From Gemmatimonadaceae bacterium (GTDB lineage: Bacteria > Gemmatimonadota > Gemmatimonadetes > Gemmatimonadales > Gemmatimonadaceae), in assembly GCA_014377535.1 (NCBI GenBank), contig JACMPK010000229.1, forward strand, positions 27,692 through 91,691: DNA of 64,000 bases. Direction: 5' to 3'. The notes beneath the pieces were generated by a model. The model was not told the DNA's origin. It made no database searches and saw only the letters and a program-made list of their open reading frames with translations. The position numbers were made by a program, and so were the translations under genes. Each line of letters starts with the position of its first letter. Positions within the stretch are counted from its first letter, which is position 1. This document shows, in pieces, positions 19,977 to 28,119 of the stretch.

Positions 19977-20795
19977 ATGCACCCAAAGTTTACGCTCGCT
20001 TCCGGCTTGGCCGCCTTGCCGCTTTTGCTCGCAGGTTGCAGTGACGCCGCTGGGCCCGCCGACGGCTCGAGAGTCGCCGTGCGCTTCGGCCGCTCCGCCT
20101 CGAGCGCGTCGCTGTCCGTGTCGACATCTCGATCTGCGCAGGTCGGGACCGGCAACAGCGGGAGCATGGTCGTGCAGGGCACGAACGGCACGCTGACGAT
20201 CACCAACGTGAGCTTCATCGTCGCCGAGCTGGAACTTGAGTGTGTGGGTGAGGATGACGGCCCCCCGGGCTCTGCTTCATGCGCAGAATTCAAGGCGCCG
20301 CCCTCGTTCGTCCGGCTTCCCCTCGGTACGGGTGCAGTCGATGTTGCCAGCGCCGGCGTGCCGACCGGTTTGTACGACGAACTCGAGTTCGAAGTCGAGA
20401 ACCTCGAGTCGGATAGTGATGACGACGCCTCGGAGCGGGCCCAGATCGCCGCCTTGCGCTCTGTGATCCGTGCCGCGCACCCCGACTTTCCAGATCGGGC
20501 AAGCATGGTCGTCGAAGGCACGTTTACGCCAAGCGGAACCACTCAGCCAATTTCGTTCCGTACCTACTTCAATGCCGAGATCGAGGTGGAAATGGATTTG
20601 ACTCCACCGCTCAGCATCTCGAAGGTCGGCACCAGTCGCGCGCTCGCCGTTGACGTCCAGCCGGCGCTGTGGTTCCGTCGCGCCGACGGCACCGTGATGG
20701 ATCTCTCCCGCCTCGACTACACTCGCACAGGCGAACTGGTCGGTTTCGAGCTCGAAATGCAGCGCGGTTTCCGTAAGGTCGAGTTCAACAACTGA
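19977..20795 (+). CDS. Putative lipoprotein of unknown function
   Basis: 272 aa from the ATG at 19977 (MHPKFTLASGL); the track start is upstream of the signal peptide. The N-terminus is a lipoprotein signal ending in lipobox LLAGC. The mature part is rich in beta-strand-like segments and has a conserved-looking core (SFIVAELELECVGEDDGP, VPTGLYDELEFEVENLES). The pattern recalls secreted DUF4382-like proteins, but I cannot assign it firmly. A polyC tract lies just upstream of the start. It is the only intact gene between a MerA fragment and an IS30 remnant. Confidence 0.6.
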   Translation: MHPKFTLASGLAALPLLLAGCSDAAGPADGSRVAVRFGRSASSASLSVSTSRSAQVGTGNSGSMVVQGTNGTLTITNVSFIVAELELECVGEDDGPPGSASCAEFKAPPSFVRLPLGTGAVDVASAGVPTGLYDELEFEVENLESDSDDDASERAQIAALRSVIRAAHPDFPDRASMVVEGTFTPSGTTQPISFRTYFNAEIEVEMDLTPPLSISKVGTSRALAVDVQPALWFRRADGTVMDLSRLDYTRTGELVGFELEMQRGFRKVEFNN

Positions 20796-20969
20796 TCACG
20801 GACAGACTCGGCGCGGTTACACCTGCGTCGGATGGCACGGTACTGAGGAGGGCGTTTATTTCAGCGTTCTCCTCATTGCCGTTTCAACTTGCATTCTGTT
20901 CCGCGATGTAGGCTGGTGAGCGATCAGTGGTTTGCTGGCCTGACTTGCGCGAGAGTTGCGCCCGCTGAT

Positions 20970-21236
20970 TCAACCGGTGAAGAGGTCGAAGTACAACAGC
21001 GCGTCGACAGGCGTGAGAAAACCACGCGTCTTTCGTGAGCGCTGATTGAGTTCACGCGCGGTTCGATCACGCGCTGACTGTGACATCGTACGCAGGTCAG
21101 ATCCGTATGAGACATGTTGGCGAAGTAGTCCATTGGAATACTCGTTGGCACCGCGCTGCCATGAGCTTTGCGGATCGCAGAAGGACACAGCCATCTTCGT
21201 CGCCAGCGGCAGTTGCTGACAGCGTGCGAGCTCCAT
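20970..21236 (-). pseudogene. IS30-family transposase C-terminal remnant
   Basis: About 88 codons encode the C-terminal catalytic part of an IS30-type DDE transposase. Recognisable segments are VSFCDPQSSWQRGANEYSNG, GLLRQ, and then ARELNQRSRKTRGFLTPVDA. The FCDPxSxWQRGxNExxNGLLRQ block contains the final catalytic Glu. The N-terminal HTH and the first two Asp positions are missing, and the upstream sequence has shifted frame. No inverted ends are visible. It is a dead fragment. Confidence 0.8.
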
Positions 21237-21730
21237 GGCTCCTGAATCAAGATCATATCGACGCCGGAAAGGCTTGACAGCAGGTCGATGCGGATTGGCG
21301 GCGCATCCATCTGTGTCACCGCATCTGTGTCACCGCATCTGCGGCGGCGAGATGCTGCACATTGATCAGCGAAGCTGGCGCTCCGAACATCGTCATCGCG
21401 CGCATCAGTCGCTCGGTGTTCTCTGACGTGCTGTGATGGTGGAAATCGATAGCCGTGGTGGCGCGCACGTAGCCGTACATGCCGACGGCACACCCGCCAG
21501 CGGGCATGTATTCCACGCCTGCATTTTCAGGACAGGACGAAGCCGAGAAATTTTGTCCACGGCCACGGAGGTGCAGGTGAATCGCATCACGACGCAGGTG
21601 GCAGCCAGCGCCGTGAAATTGCCTGGAGCAACGGAAGAGCTGTATGCGCAGGCCGGGACGTTCGGCGACACGGTGGCGGAATTGCAGCCCGAGGATCCGG
21701 GTGTGTTGCGCGGTAATCAGTGTGGCGCGC
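21237..21730. other. Region without a supportable gene, probably decayed
   Basis: About 490 bp between the IS30 remnant and the amidohydrolase gene. Short ORFs exist on both strands but none shows a domain. A minus-strand run (AIDFHHHSTSENTERLM) looks protein-like yet has no start or family I can name. It is likely more decayed sequence. The direct repeat of CTGTGTCACCGCAT at about 21310-21340 is the only visible structure. Confidence 0.4.
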
Positions 21731-23389
21731 TTACGGCAACACGTTCCTCGTCACGCGTCCACCAACCAGCGTCAGCAAGCTGGTGGTGCCAGGCAGCATC
21801 GGCGGTGGGACGGTGAAGATGTTTTGCGAGAGCACCGCCAAATCAGCCAGCATGCCGGGCGCCAGCGTGCCCTTGTCCTTTTCGGCGTGCTGCGCATAAG
21901 CAGACGTCCGCGTGTACGCGATGACTGCCTGTTCCCGCGTCAGGGCGTGCGCGGGATTGGCTGGGTTGAGTATGGCGAACATCAGGTTCAGTCCCGTCTC
22001 CATGGGACCGTCGCTGCCGATGGCCAGCGGAATCCCAGCCTCCACGATACCGCGTAAAACCTCGGACCTCGAGGCGCGCGACTCGTCCCAGCGATTTCCG
22101 CGGAAGACGATAGAGAGATGCGTGGGATTTTGTACGACGACAATACCGAGCGCTTTCGCATCAGCAAATTGGTCGGCCATCAGGTTGTCGCCATGCTCGA
22201 TGCGTGGTCGGATTTTGCGCCAGACTGAATCCGGAGCCACGCTGCGGAGCGCAGTGAACAGCAGTGCAATGGTGCTGTCACCGCCGGCGTGCAGAATCGG
22301 CTGCTGACCGCGGTTGAGGGCATCGCGCAGCATCGCCTTCAGGGTGTCGAGCGGAAAGTTCGCGCGGCCGTACCAGCCGGCCTTGTCGGCATACGGCTCG
22401 CGCATCAGCGCCAGCCGCTCAACCGGCGTGCCGTCCAGCACCCACTTGATTCCAGCGACGCGCGAGAATGGGGAGTCGCGGTGTGCCGCGTTCCAGAGCG
22501 TGTCGCGGCGCCCAGCGCGCGTCTGCTCAAACGGGATCAGGTGATGCCGCAGTTGCAGGATGTCGGCCTGCTCGATCGCCGCGAGCTGCGTCGGCGTCGT
22601 ATTCGTGCCCATGTTCTGCGCGCTTGTGATCCCGTTGCGTGCTGCACTGGCCGCGAAGGCCGTGTACGTACGGATGGCAGGCGCCGTTCCGCGTGCGGCG
22701 CTCATTCGGGCGTCGGCGCCGAAGAGCGCATACTCGTCGATGCGCCCTGTGGCGCGGCCCGATGCATCGCGCTCAATCCAACCACCCACTGGATCATTGA
22801 TCGTGTCGACACCCGCCGCGATGAGCGCTGACGTGTTGAGCACGGCACCATGTCCCGTGAAACCGTGGAGGGAGACCGGATGCTTTGGCGCGACGCGATC
22901 CAGCATCGCCCGGCGTGCATCAGGATCGGCGAGGACCCGCTCGCCGACGTCCGTCATGATCCACGTGCCGGATGGCGTCCGGCTCGCGATCGCCCGCACC
23001 GAGTCGACGACGACGGCGAAGGACGGATCAGGCATCGTCGAGTCACCAGTCGCGAAGGAAGTCCCCCGCGTGCCCGGGCCCACGTGCATGTGCGCGTCGT
23101 TGAACCCAGGTACCACTACGCGTCCGCCAAGTGCGACACGCTTCGTCGCAGTCGTCGCGAGCGCAGTGATCTGGGCATCGCTGCCCACGGCGAGGATGCG
23201 TTCGCCGCTGATGGCAATCGCGGTGGCCCAGGGGCGTGTCGAATCCGCGGTGAAGATGCGACCGCCGGTGAGGATCATCGTCGGCGCCCCACCCGTGGCC
23301 TGGGCGCTGAGAGCCGGTCCTGCCGCCACCGTCAGGCCGACCAGCAGAGCAGCGAGACTGCGTGTCCGGGCGCGTGATTCTGGTCGCAT
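21731..23389 (-). CDS. Secreted amidohydrolase (YtcJ-like metal-dependent hydrolase)
   Basis: 552 aa. The N-terminus carries a signal peptide (LAALLVGLTVAAGPALSAQA). It is followed by the composite domain start TMILTGGRIFTADSTRPWA and the metal-site motif VVPGFNDAHMHVG (HxH on strand 1). Further amidohydrolase features are HGFTGHGAVLN, a metal His in ILHAGGDS, RIEHGDNL and AIGSDGPMETGLNLM. The size and order fit the YtcJ/ATZ-like amidohydrolase family exported to the periplasm. The substrate is unknown; members cleave N-acyl, formamide or similar C-N bonds. It is monocistronic, with a promoter expected in the following gap. Confidence 0.85.
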   Translation of the reverse strand: MRPESRARTRSLAALLVGLTVAAGPALSAQATGGAPTMILTGGRIFTADSTRPWATAIAISGERILAVGSDAQITALATTATKRVALGGRVVVPGFNDAHMHVGPGTRGTSFATGDSTMPDPSFAVVVDSVRAIASRTPSGTWIMTDVGERVLADPDARRAMLDRVAPKHPVSLHGFTGHGAVLNTSALIAAGVDTINDPVGGWIERDASGRATGRIDEYALFGADARMSAARGTAPAIRTYTAFAASAARNGITSAQNMGTNTTPTQLAAIEQADILQLRHHLIPFEQTRAGRRDTLWNAAHRDSPFSRVAGIKWVLDGTPVERLALMREPYADKAGWYGRANFPLDTLKAMLRDALNRGQQPILHAGGDSTIALLFTALRSVAPDSVWRKIRPRIEHGDNLMADQFADAKALGIVVVQNPTHLSIVFRGNRWDESRASRSEVLRGIVEAGIPLAIGSDGPMETGLNLMFAILNPANPAHALTREQAVIAYTRTSAYAQHAEKDKGTLAPGMLADLAVLSQNIFTVPPPMLPGTTSLLTLVGGRVTRNVLP

Positions 23390-23760
23390 CGTGTGAGTCA
23401 GGTCATGAGAATCGATGGCGTGCCGGTCGCTGATCCGGTAGTGTAGCGTCGAACACCGTCGTCGTCACGTAACGAGCCAAATTCCACATCGCTCTCTGCG
23501 CCGGGTACAGGCCCGCATATGCAGTCGGCCACGTGCGCCGCAGGGCATCATGCTGACAGGGTGAATGCTCTCTCGTAAGTCGACCGCATATTCTCTCGTA
23601 ATTCACGCGACGATGGTCGTGAGTGAACACGTCGCCGGAGCACGACACAAAGGGCCCCACCATGCAGTGGAGCACTTGGTGCAAAAGGCTTATGTTACAT
23701 AAAGATTACATACGTAAGACTCGACCATCGAGTCGATCCTCGCCATAGCAACTCTCAGTA
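23390..23760. other. Intergenic gap upstream of the amidohydrolase gene
   Basis: About 370 bp with no convincing gene. The base composition is less GC-rich near 23690-23750 (tatgttacataaagattaca), at the junction with the IS5-type remnant. It probably contains the amidohydrolase promoter. Nothing else is recognised. Confidence 0.4.
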
Positions 23761-24087
23761 TTGGCACCCTCCCGCTGCCGCCCGACGCGGGCGCAACCCC
23801 AGGGGTCGTGTCTGGACAAGGGTTACGACCGCCGTGAAGTCTACGCGCTGCTCGCGGGCCTGCGGTTCACGCCGCATGTGCGCGCCCGCGGCGAGGAGGC
23901 GGTGGCCAAACGCAGGCGAGAGCAGCGCGCGCGGCGCGGAGTGGTGGAGCGCACGCGTCACTGGACGAATCGCTTCCTGGCGTTGCTGGTGCGCTGGGAG
24001 AAGCGCGCGGCAAACTACCGTGCATCCTTGTGCTTCGCCTGCGACTGCGTCTCCACCTGCTTCCAGCGCGCTGACCTGTTGGTATAA
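23761..24087 (+). pseudogene. IS5-family transposase C-terminal remnant
   Basis: The frame encodes the end of an IS5-type (DDE_Tnp_1/4) transposase: CLDKGYDRREVYALLAGLRF, then ARRGVVERTRHWTNRFLALL and VRWEKRAANY. The second catalytic Asp (DKGYD) and the Glu in VVERT are visible. Everything upstream of DKGYD is missing, and the first codons are unrelated. A later frame ends at the TAA after LLV. It is a dead fragment of an insertion sequence with no visible inverted ends. Confidence 0.8.
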
Positions 24088-24125
24088 ACCATCAGCCGCT
24101 GACGTGGCATCCTCGCCGCGCCGCC

Positions 24126-24629
24126 TCATCCGATCGTTCCAGCGCCGTAGATCAGTACGACAAGGCCCGGGCCGTGAAGAAGGAGAGCCAGCAAGCCGAA
24201 GTAAAACTGGACGTCGGGCGTGATCCACTTGTCCCGCATTGCCCGGCGCAGCAGCCATATCGAAAAGGGGACGTTCAGGCACAAAGCTGTCAGCAGGCCT
24301 GGCGTATAATCCCACAGCGCCAACGCGGCTCCCACGTGGAAGACCACATTCAGGAGCATGGTGGTTTGGACGAGGACAAGCAGCTCGACGGCGAGCTTGG
24401 ATACGCAGCGCAGGGCGCCGAGCGCGACGAAGAGGTAGGGAATCACAGTGACCACGCCGAGCGCGATCAGGAACTGGGGGTAGTTGACCGGAGCGAGGAA
24501 CCCGACGGGGGAAGCTGTCAAGACCGCGTTCACCGCAGGCAGCGCCGCCCGCATGAACAGCGCCTCTTCCAGGTTGTGAGCCGTCATACAAAGCGGGACC
24601 AGCCAAAGAACGCGAGGGTTGGGGGTCAT
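24126..24629 (-). CDS. HXXEE-domain membrane protein
   Basis: 167 aa integral membrane protein with five or six hydrophobic helices. The N-terminal motif TAHNLEEALFM matches the HxxEE signature that names this family. A second conserved-looking helix is LLNVVFHVGAALALWDYTPG. Function is unknown; the conserved His/Glu residues within helices suggest metal binding or a membrane enzyme. The start overlaps the end of the upstream DUF6855-like gene by 4 bp, so the two are probably co-translated. Confidence 0.75.
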   Translation of the reverse strand: MTPNPRVLWLVPLCMTAHNLEEALFMRAALPAVNAVLTASPVGFLAPVNYPQFLIALGVVTVIPYLFVALGALRCVSKLAVELLVLVQTTMLLNVVFHVGAALALWDYTPGLLTALCLNVPFSIWLLRRAMRDKWITPDVQFYFGLLALLLHGPGLVVLIYGAGTIG

Positions 24630-24940
24630 GACGGCCAGTCACCTGCGCAGGAGAAGCAGCGCGCGAAGCGACGACTGAAGGAAGCCTGGCGCTTCGGCCA
24701 GTTCGCGGCGGCGGCGGAGCCAAGCTCCATCCGATTGCCGTGCGCGTGGAGCATCGCATGCAGATGACCGAGGTAGCGCGCGACATGGAGGAGAACCGTC
24801 TTGCCGACCCTGCACTCAAGGAAGTTCTCCCCATCCTTTACGTAGCGATGTTTTGTGAATTCGGAGGCAGGCGGCGGCGTTTTCAACACCCATGGATCGT
24901 CAGGCGTGCCTTTGGCTTGGGCGGGTTTTGTTGCGGCCAT
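24626..24940 (-). CDS. Small DUF6855-like protein, C-terminus atypical
   Basis: 104 aa soluble protein. The first 75 residues (GTPDDPWVLKTPPPASEFTK, then LGHLHAMLHAHGNRMELG) resemble the small DUF6855 family. The last 30 residues (SFSRRFARCFSC) are basic and diverge from what I recall of longer relatives, so the C-terminus may be frameshifted or shortened. Function is unknown. It ends 4 bp inside the HXXEE gene and begins 33 bp from an 18 bp perfect palindrome. Confidence 0.55.
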   Translation of the reverse strand: MAATKPAQAKGTPDDPWVLKTPPPASEFTKHRYVKDGENFLECRVGKTVLLHVARYLGHLHAMLHAHGNRMELGSAAAANWPKRQASFSRRFARCFSCAGDWPS

Positions 24941-24972
24941 TGCAGGGCTCCTCGGTCACCAAAGTATCAGTC

Positions 24973-25013
24973 AATGACCGGGTGTCAGTCGGATGGACTG
25001 ACACCCGGTCATT
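24973..25013. promoter_or_regulatory. 18 bp perfect inverted repeat, likely operator
   Basis: The left arm AATGACCGGGTGTCAGTC (24973-24990) and the right arm GACTGACACCCGGTCATT (24996-25013) are exact reverse complements around a 5 nt centre GGATG. It lies just upstream of the DUF6855-like/HXXEE gene pair on the minus strand. There is no T-run on either side, so a TetR-type operator fits better than a terminator. No TetR gene remains nearby. Confidence 0.6.
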
Positions 25014-25137
25014 AAAGCGTCATCCGTATCCTGCTCGAATCCGCCGGTGGCAGACACTAGTACGCACCCCTTTCACGGTGTTGGGCGAGGGGGACTTTCT
25101 TAAGGGAAAAGGGCTCGATACGGGGTTCGCCGTGTCG

Positions 25138-26724
25138 CTAATACTGGTCGGAATCGGCCTCGCAGAAGCACTTCGAGCGGTCGCTCGTGCGCGGCGGTCG
25201 CTCGGTGACCCTTGTTCTCGCCCTATCCAGCTTGCGGTTGCCGCTTCTCAGGCAGAACATCTGAACATCCTGAAAGGGGCGACACCAAGACCGGCGCGCC
25301 TTGAGTAGCACGTCGGGATATTGCGATGCCGACGCCTCAAGCAGCGGCTGCGCCGTCGCGCCCTTCAAATAGCGGTCAAAGAAGGCGCGCGAATAAGCAT
25401 TGATGATGTTATGAGCGCGCCGCGCGCCGATGGGGCCGTCGAGACCGAGCCACATGTCGAGTGGTGGCGACACGAAATAGGGAAAGTCAGAGAGGTTCTG
25501 ATGAAACATTCCGTGGACAAGCACGAGATAACCGTCCCCTGGAAGCCGATCGAAGACGTGTCGCATCGTGGACTGTGTTTCGTCGATATCCGTCTGCGTC
25601 CAACCCTCAAGGTGCATGGTCTCCGCGTCGCGACTAATCCACATGGTCGGCTGCCGCAGCCCGTCGCGAACGACATCGGTTGGCATATAGACATCCATCG
25701 GAAGGCAGGCTTGAAGCCGCCGATCGCCAAGACACGCTTGCGCAGCGACGGCGCCGCCCAGCGATACGCCAAATACGCCGGCGCGATCGAGGTCCAGCCG
25801 GCCGGTCAGGACGCCGCTGGGATCCGACCGGTTGATCCCCGCGAGCTGGTTCAACGTGAAGCTGACGTCCTGCGCAAGGAAAGGCAGGACGCGGTCCTGG
25901 AACCGGCGATCTGACATACGTGGGTCGTAGCTCGCCCGGCGTCTATCCGGGAAATCCACGCCAGCCGCCGCGTACGGATGGTCGATTGCTGCGACGACGT
26001 AGCCGTGTGACACGAGCTCCTCGACCTGGAACGTGTTGTGCTGGCGGACGCCGCCGCGCCCGTGCGAAAAGATCAGTACGGGGAACGCACCGGCGCCATC
26101 CGCCATCGGTGCAGATGGCATGGCATTGGTCATGTCATACTTCAGATGCGCGAAGACCCAGCCCGGCATTCGCAGCAGCCGAGCCACCGGCGCCAATGCT
26201 GAGCCGTCCTGCAAGTAGGGGGCGCGGGTCGCGGACGCATTGGCCTTGGCCGGGTACCAAATCTGCACCATCAGCTGGCGCCGATCATTCGGGTCTGCGG
26301 TGAATATCTCTGCACGGTCGGCATCGATCCAATGATAGGTCAGCGTGCCGATCGCGTATGGCCCGGTCGGAGCCGGAAAGCGGAACACCGGAAATGCGAA
26401 GGGCAAGAGGCAAGTGAGTACGAGCGCAACGGCGCCGAGCGTGATGCCTGCTTGGCGTTCAAGACGTCGCAGGGGGCGGTGCGCACTGTCGTCCGCCGCT
26501 CCCTTGACGTTGGGTAAGAGTGATATCAGCAGAAACGATACTGTCACTGCGTAGGCCGGCGCCATCTGCCAGCGTGCGCCTTCCAACAGCACCTGTGCGC
26601 CTGTCGCGAGCAATGCAGTGAAGGACAGGAAGCGTGTGATGCGCTTGGCGCGCAGCCGAGGAAAAGCGAGCGCAATAAAAGTTGCTGAATTGACAAGCAA
26701 CAACAAAGATTCAAGCGTCCTCAT
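25138..26724 (-). CDS. Membrane-anchored alpha/beta hydrolase (PAF-acetylhydrolase-like)
   Basis: 528 aa. Residues 1-110 contain four hydrophobic helices. The soluble alpha/beta hydrolase domain follows, with oxyanion segment LIFSHGRGGVRQHNTFQVEE, nucleophile elbow FGVSLGGAVA (GxSxG, Ser nucleophile) and a late His in LVLVHGMFHQNLSDFP. Arrangement and size resemble plasma PAF acetylhydrolase/dienelactone hydrolase-like esterases. The substrate is probably a short-acyl ester or lipid, which is inference. The start codon overlaps by ATGA the stop of a truncated membrane-protein gene, so it was once the second gene of an operon. The last 30 residues after QDVQMFC look unlike the family and may be readthrough past the original end. 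Confidence 0.75.
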   Translation of the reverse strand: MRTLESLLLLVNSATFIALAFPRLRAKRITRFLSFTALLATGAQVLLEGARWQMAPAYAVTVSFLLISLLPNVKGAADDSAHRPLRRLERQAGITLGAVALVLTCLLPFAFPVFRFPAPTGPYAIGTLTYHWIDADRAEIFTADPNDRRQLMVQIWYPAKANASATRAPYLQDGSALAPVARLLRMPGWVFAHLKYDMTNAMPSAPMADGAGAFPVLIFSHGRGGVRQHNTFQVEELVSHGYVVAAIDHPYAAAGVDFPDRRRASYDPRMSDRRFQDRVLPFLAQDVSFTLNQLAGINRSDPSGVLTGRLDLDRAGVFGVSLGGAVAAQACLGDRRLQACLPMDVYMPTDVVRDGLRQPTMWISRDAETMHLEGWTQTDIDETQSTMRHVFDRLPGDGYLVLVHGMFHQNLSDFPYFVSPPLDMWLGLDGPIGARRAHNIINAYSRAFFDRYLKGATAQPLLEASASQYPDVLLKARRSWCRPFQDVQMFCLRSGNRKLDRARTRVTERPPRTSDRSKCFCEADSDQY

Positions 26725-26855
26725 GGGCGACTTGGGTCATCTGCGAAGCGTGCAAGGGCTGACCCCCATAACGCCACAACGATCCCCGTCACGAGCGCCA
26801 AGATCACAAACATCACGAATGCGTCATGGAATGATTCATAATTCTGAATGAGGCC
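26721..26855 (-). pseudogene. C-terminal stub of a multi-pass membrane protein
   Basis: About 44 codons remain open upstream of the hydrolase: QNYESFHDAFVMFVILALVT then GIVVALWGSALARFADDPSR, ending in TGA that overlaps the hydrolase ATG. It is a last transmembrane helix plus short cytoplasmic tail, in the style of an MFS or RND/MMPL transporter. The frame is closed by TGA at 26856-26858, next to presumed IS sequence. The rest of the gene is gone. Confidence 0.55.
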
Positions 26856-26879
26856 TCAAGGCATATCGATCATCGTGTG

Positions 26880-27180
26880 AAACTGCACGGCGACCAAGAC
26901 GCTTTGGCTAGCCCGGATTTCTCACCGGGGTATTGCATAACAGCCGCCCTATGTGGCATAAGGCGTTTGTCGAGAACGCCTTACACACACATCGGAGACG
27001 GCTGTTATGTCCACAGAGTGTGACCGAGGCCACGGTTGCCGCCGGTACGCCGAAACGGGAAAGACGCATTGGCTCGATACCTCGAAAAAAGAATGCGAGC
27101 GAACTGCGGCAAAGGGATCGTTTCTCGCCTCATCAACATCAGTCGGCGCGCGCTCAGGCGTTCTTGTCACCCAAGGACGT
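26880..27180 (+). pseudogene. Probable insertion-sequence remnant
   Basis: The stretch has features of an IS left end and leader. CCCGGATTTCTCACCGGGG forms a short palindrome near 26912, and an inverted pair AAGGCGTT.../AACGCCTT lies near 26960. A possible start ATGTCCACAGAGTGTGACC sits at 27007. The frame that follows is not a recognisable transposase. The layout recalls IS1380-type ends, but I cannot confirm this without a search. The left end of the first tRNA-anchored cassette should lie about here and may have been overwritten. Confidence 0.3.
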
Positions 27181-27505
27181 TGAGTGCCGCACGAACCGCC
27201 ATCAATGTCGCCGGCACACTCCGTTGCACCGCACCCCACACGATCCGGTCATCCAATGCATCGTATGCATGCGCGAGCCGATCCCGGAATCCGGCCAGGT
27301 CGCGCCACGGCACATTCGAAAACCGCTCGCGAAGATCGTCGGTCACGTGTTTCGCCGCTTCACCCATGATCTCGAGATTCCGCAGCGTGGCGTCATATCG
27401 CAATCCATCGGCAACGAACTCTTCGAACGTCAACGCGCCAGTGTAATCAAGCATCCGTTCGGCGCAGCTGACGATCCGCTCGAAGTCGACCCGAGGATCA
27501 CGCAA
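27167..27505 (-). CDS. hepT: HepT-like HEPN toxin (DUF86)
   Basis: 112 aa. It is a HEPN-domain protein with the RX4HXY ribonuclease motif intact (FRDRLAHAYDAL). The N-terminus is DPRVDFERIVSCAERMLDYT, and RNLEIMGEAAKHV is the usual DUF86 helix. In characterised HEPN-MNT pairs the HepT protein is an RNase toxin that MntA silences by adenylylating the Tyr of this motif. It is encoded directly after and overlapping (8 nt) an MNT gene. The pair lies to the left of the first tRNA-Gln fragment and is probably the oldest cassette cargo. A second, decayed copy lies at 33275-33640. Confidence 0.85.
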   Translation of the reverse strand: MRDPRVDFERIVSCAERMLDYTGALTFEEFVADGLRYDATLRNLEIMGEAAKHVTDDLRERFSNVPWRDLAGFRDRLAHAYDALDDRIVWGAVQRSVPATLMAVRAALNVLG

Positions 27506-27785
27506 TGCGAACCGCGTCCGCTTCGACCTGCGCCCGCAGTCTCGGGGTGAGCTTCTTCAGCGAGACGACGTCGACGCGGCGTCCCAGCAGCGACTCGAGG
27601 TCGTCCGTGAAGTCGAGGAACGTGGGCAGGGTGATCCGGTCAGGGTCGAACTCCACGATCAGATCGACGTCGCTGGTCTCTGTCGCTTCACCACGCGCCA
27701 TCGAGCCGAACAGCAGCAGGTCTCGGACACCATACCATCGCCGCCAGTCGCCCCCGGTTCGAACGGAGAACGGCGAGAACCGCAT
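27498..27785 (-). CDS. mntA: MntA-like nucleotidyltransferase antitoxin, 5' end frameshifted
   Basis: 95 aa as annotated. The nucleotidyltransferase signature GSX10DXD is present (FGSMARGEATETSDVDLIVE). The expected N-terminal helix is found just upstream but in another frame: PVRDAVLAVLRSNRGRLAAM from an ATG at about 27831. One extra G at ATG(G)TATGG separates it from YGVRDLLLFGS. As read here the first 22 residues (MRFSPFSVRTGG) are out-of-frame sequence, so the protein is either N-terminally altered or made inefficiently. In the pair, MntA normally AMPylates HepT. The terminator-like hairpin and tRNA-Gln fragment lie upstream. Confidence 0.75.
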   Translation of the reverse strand: MRFSPFSVRTGGDWRRWYGVRDLLLFGSMARGEATETSDVDLIVEFDPDRITLPTFLDFTDDLESLLGRRVDVVSLKKLTPRLRAQVEADAVRIA

Positions 27786-27884
27786 CGCGGACCGGGACGG
27801 TCGCGGAGAGGACTGTGGCCGGCGGCATCATCCGAGAAATCTGGCGCCTGCGCCCCGCTGGTGACAGCAAACCAACCGGAAAAA

Positions 27885-27918
27885 CGAAAACCCGGCCGCC
27901 AATTTCGCCAGCCGGGCC
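27885..27918 (-). terminator. Terminator-like hairpin beside tRNA-Gln fragment 1
   Basis: On the minus strand GGCCCGGCTGGCG pairs with TGGCGGCCGGG and is followed by TTTTCGTTTTT. It sits immediately after the tRNA-Gln 3' half, as a terminator would follow a tRNA gene. A nearly identical hairpin occurs at 34028-34056. Confidence 0.7.
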
Positions 27919-27926
27919 CTCATCTA

Positions 27927-27995
27927 TTGCCCCTCCTGGGCTCGAACCAGGACTCTTCTGATCCAGAATGTGGCTGACCGGAAGAAGTGTGTGAC
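27927..27995 (-). repeat. tRNA-Gln 3'-half repeat 1 with conserved flank (att-like)
   Basis: The first 42 bases of this 69 bp repeat are an exact copy of the tRNA-Gln gene from its anticodon loop to the 3' end (plus-strand start TTGCCCCTCCTGGGCTCGAA). They are followed by a non-tRNA flank GTGGCTGACCGGAAGAAG ending in GTGTGAC. The flank is shared, with few changes, by five other copies. The junction is at the anticodon loop TCCAGAA (27962-27968), a classic tyrosine-integrase crossover place. Confidence 0.9.
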
Positions 27996-28119
27996 CAGCC
28001 ATCCAACCTGCTTACGCACCGACGCATGCGAGCGACGAGCCATCCTGCGGCCGTGGTCGAGGCTTCGGTCGCAGCCTACCTCAGCGCTGTTACGTCGATT
28101 ACGCCCGCAGACCACACGC

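Noticed and set aside
23755-24834. 359 aa minus-strand ORF
   Set aside because: It is out of frame with the HXXEE gene and antisense to the IS5-type fragment; no domain is visible.
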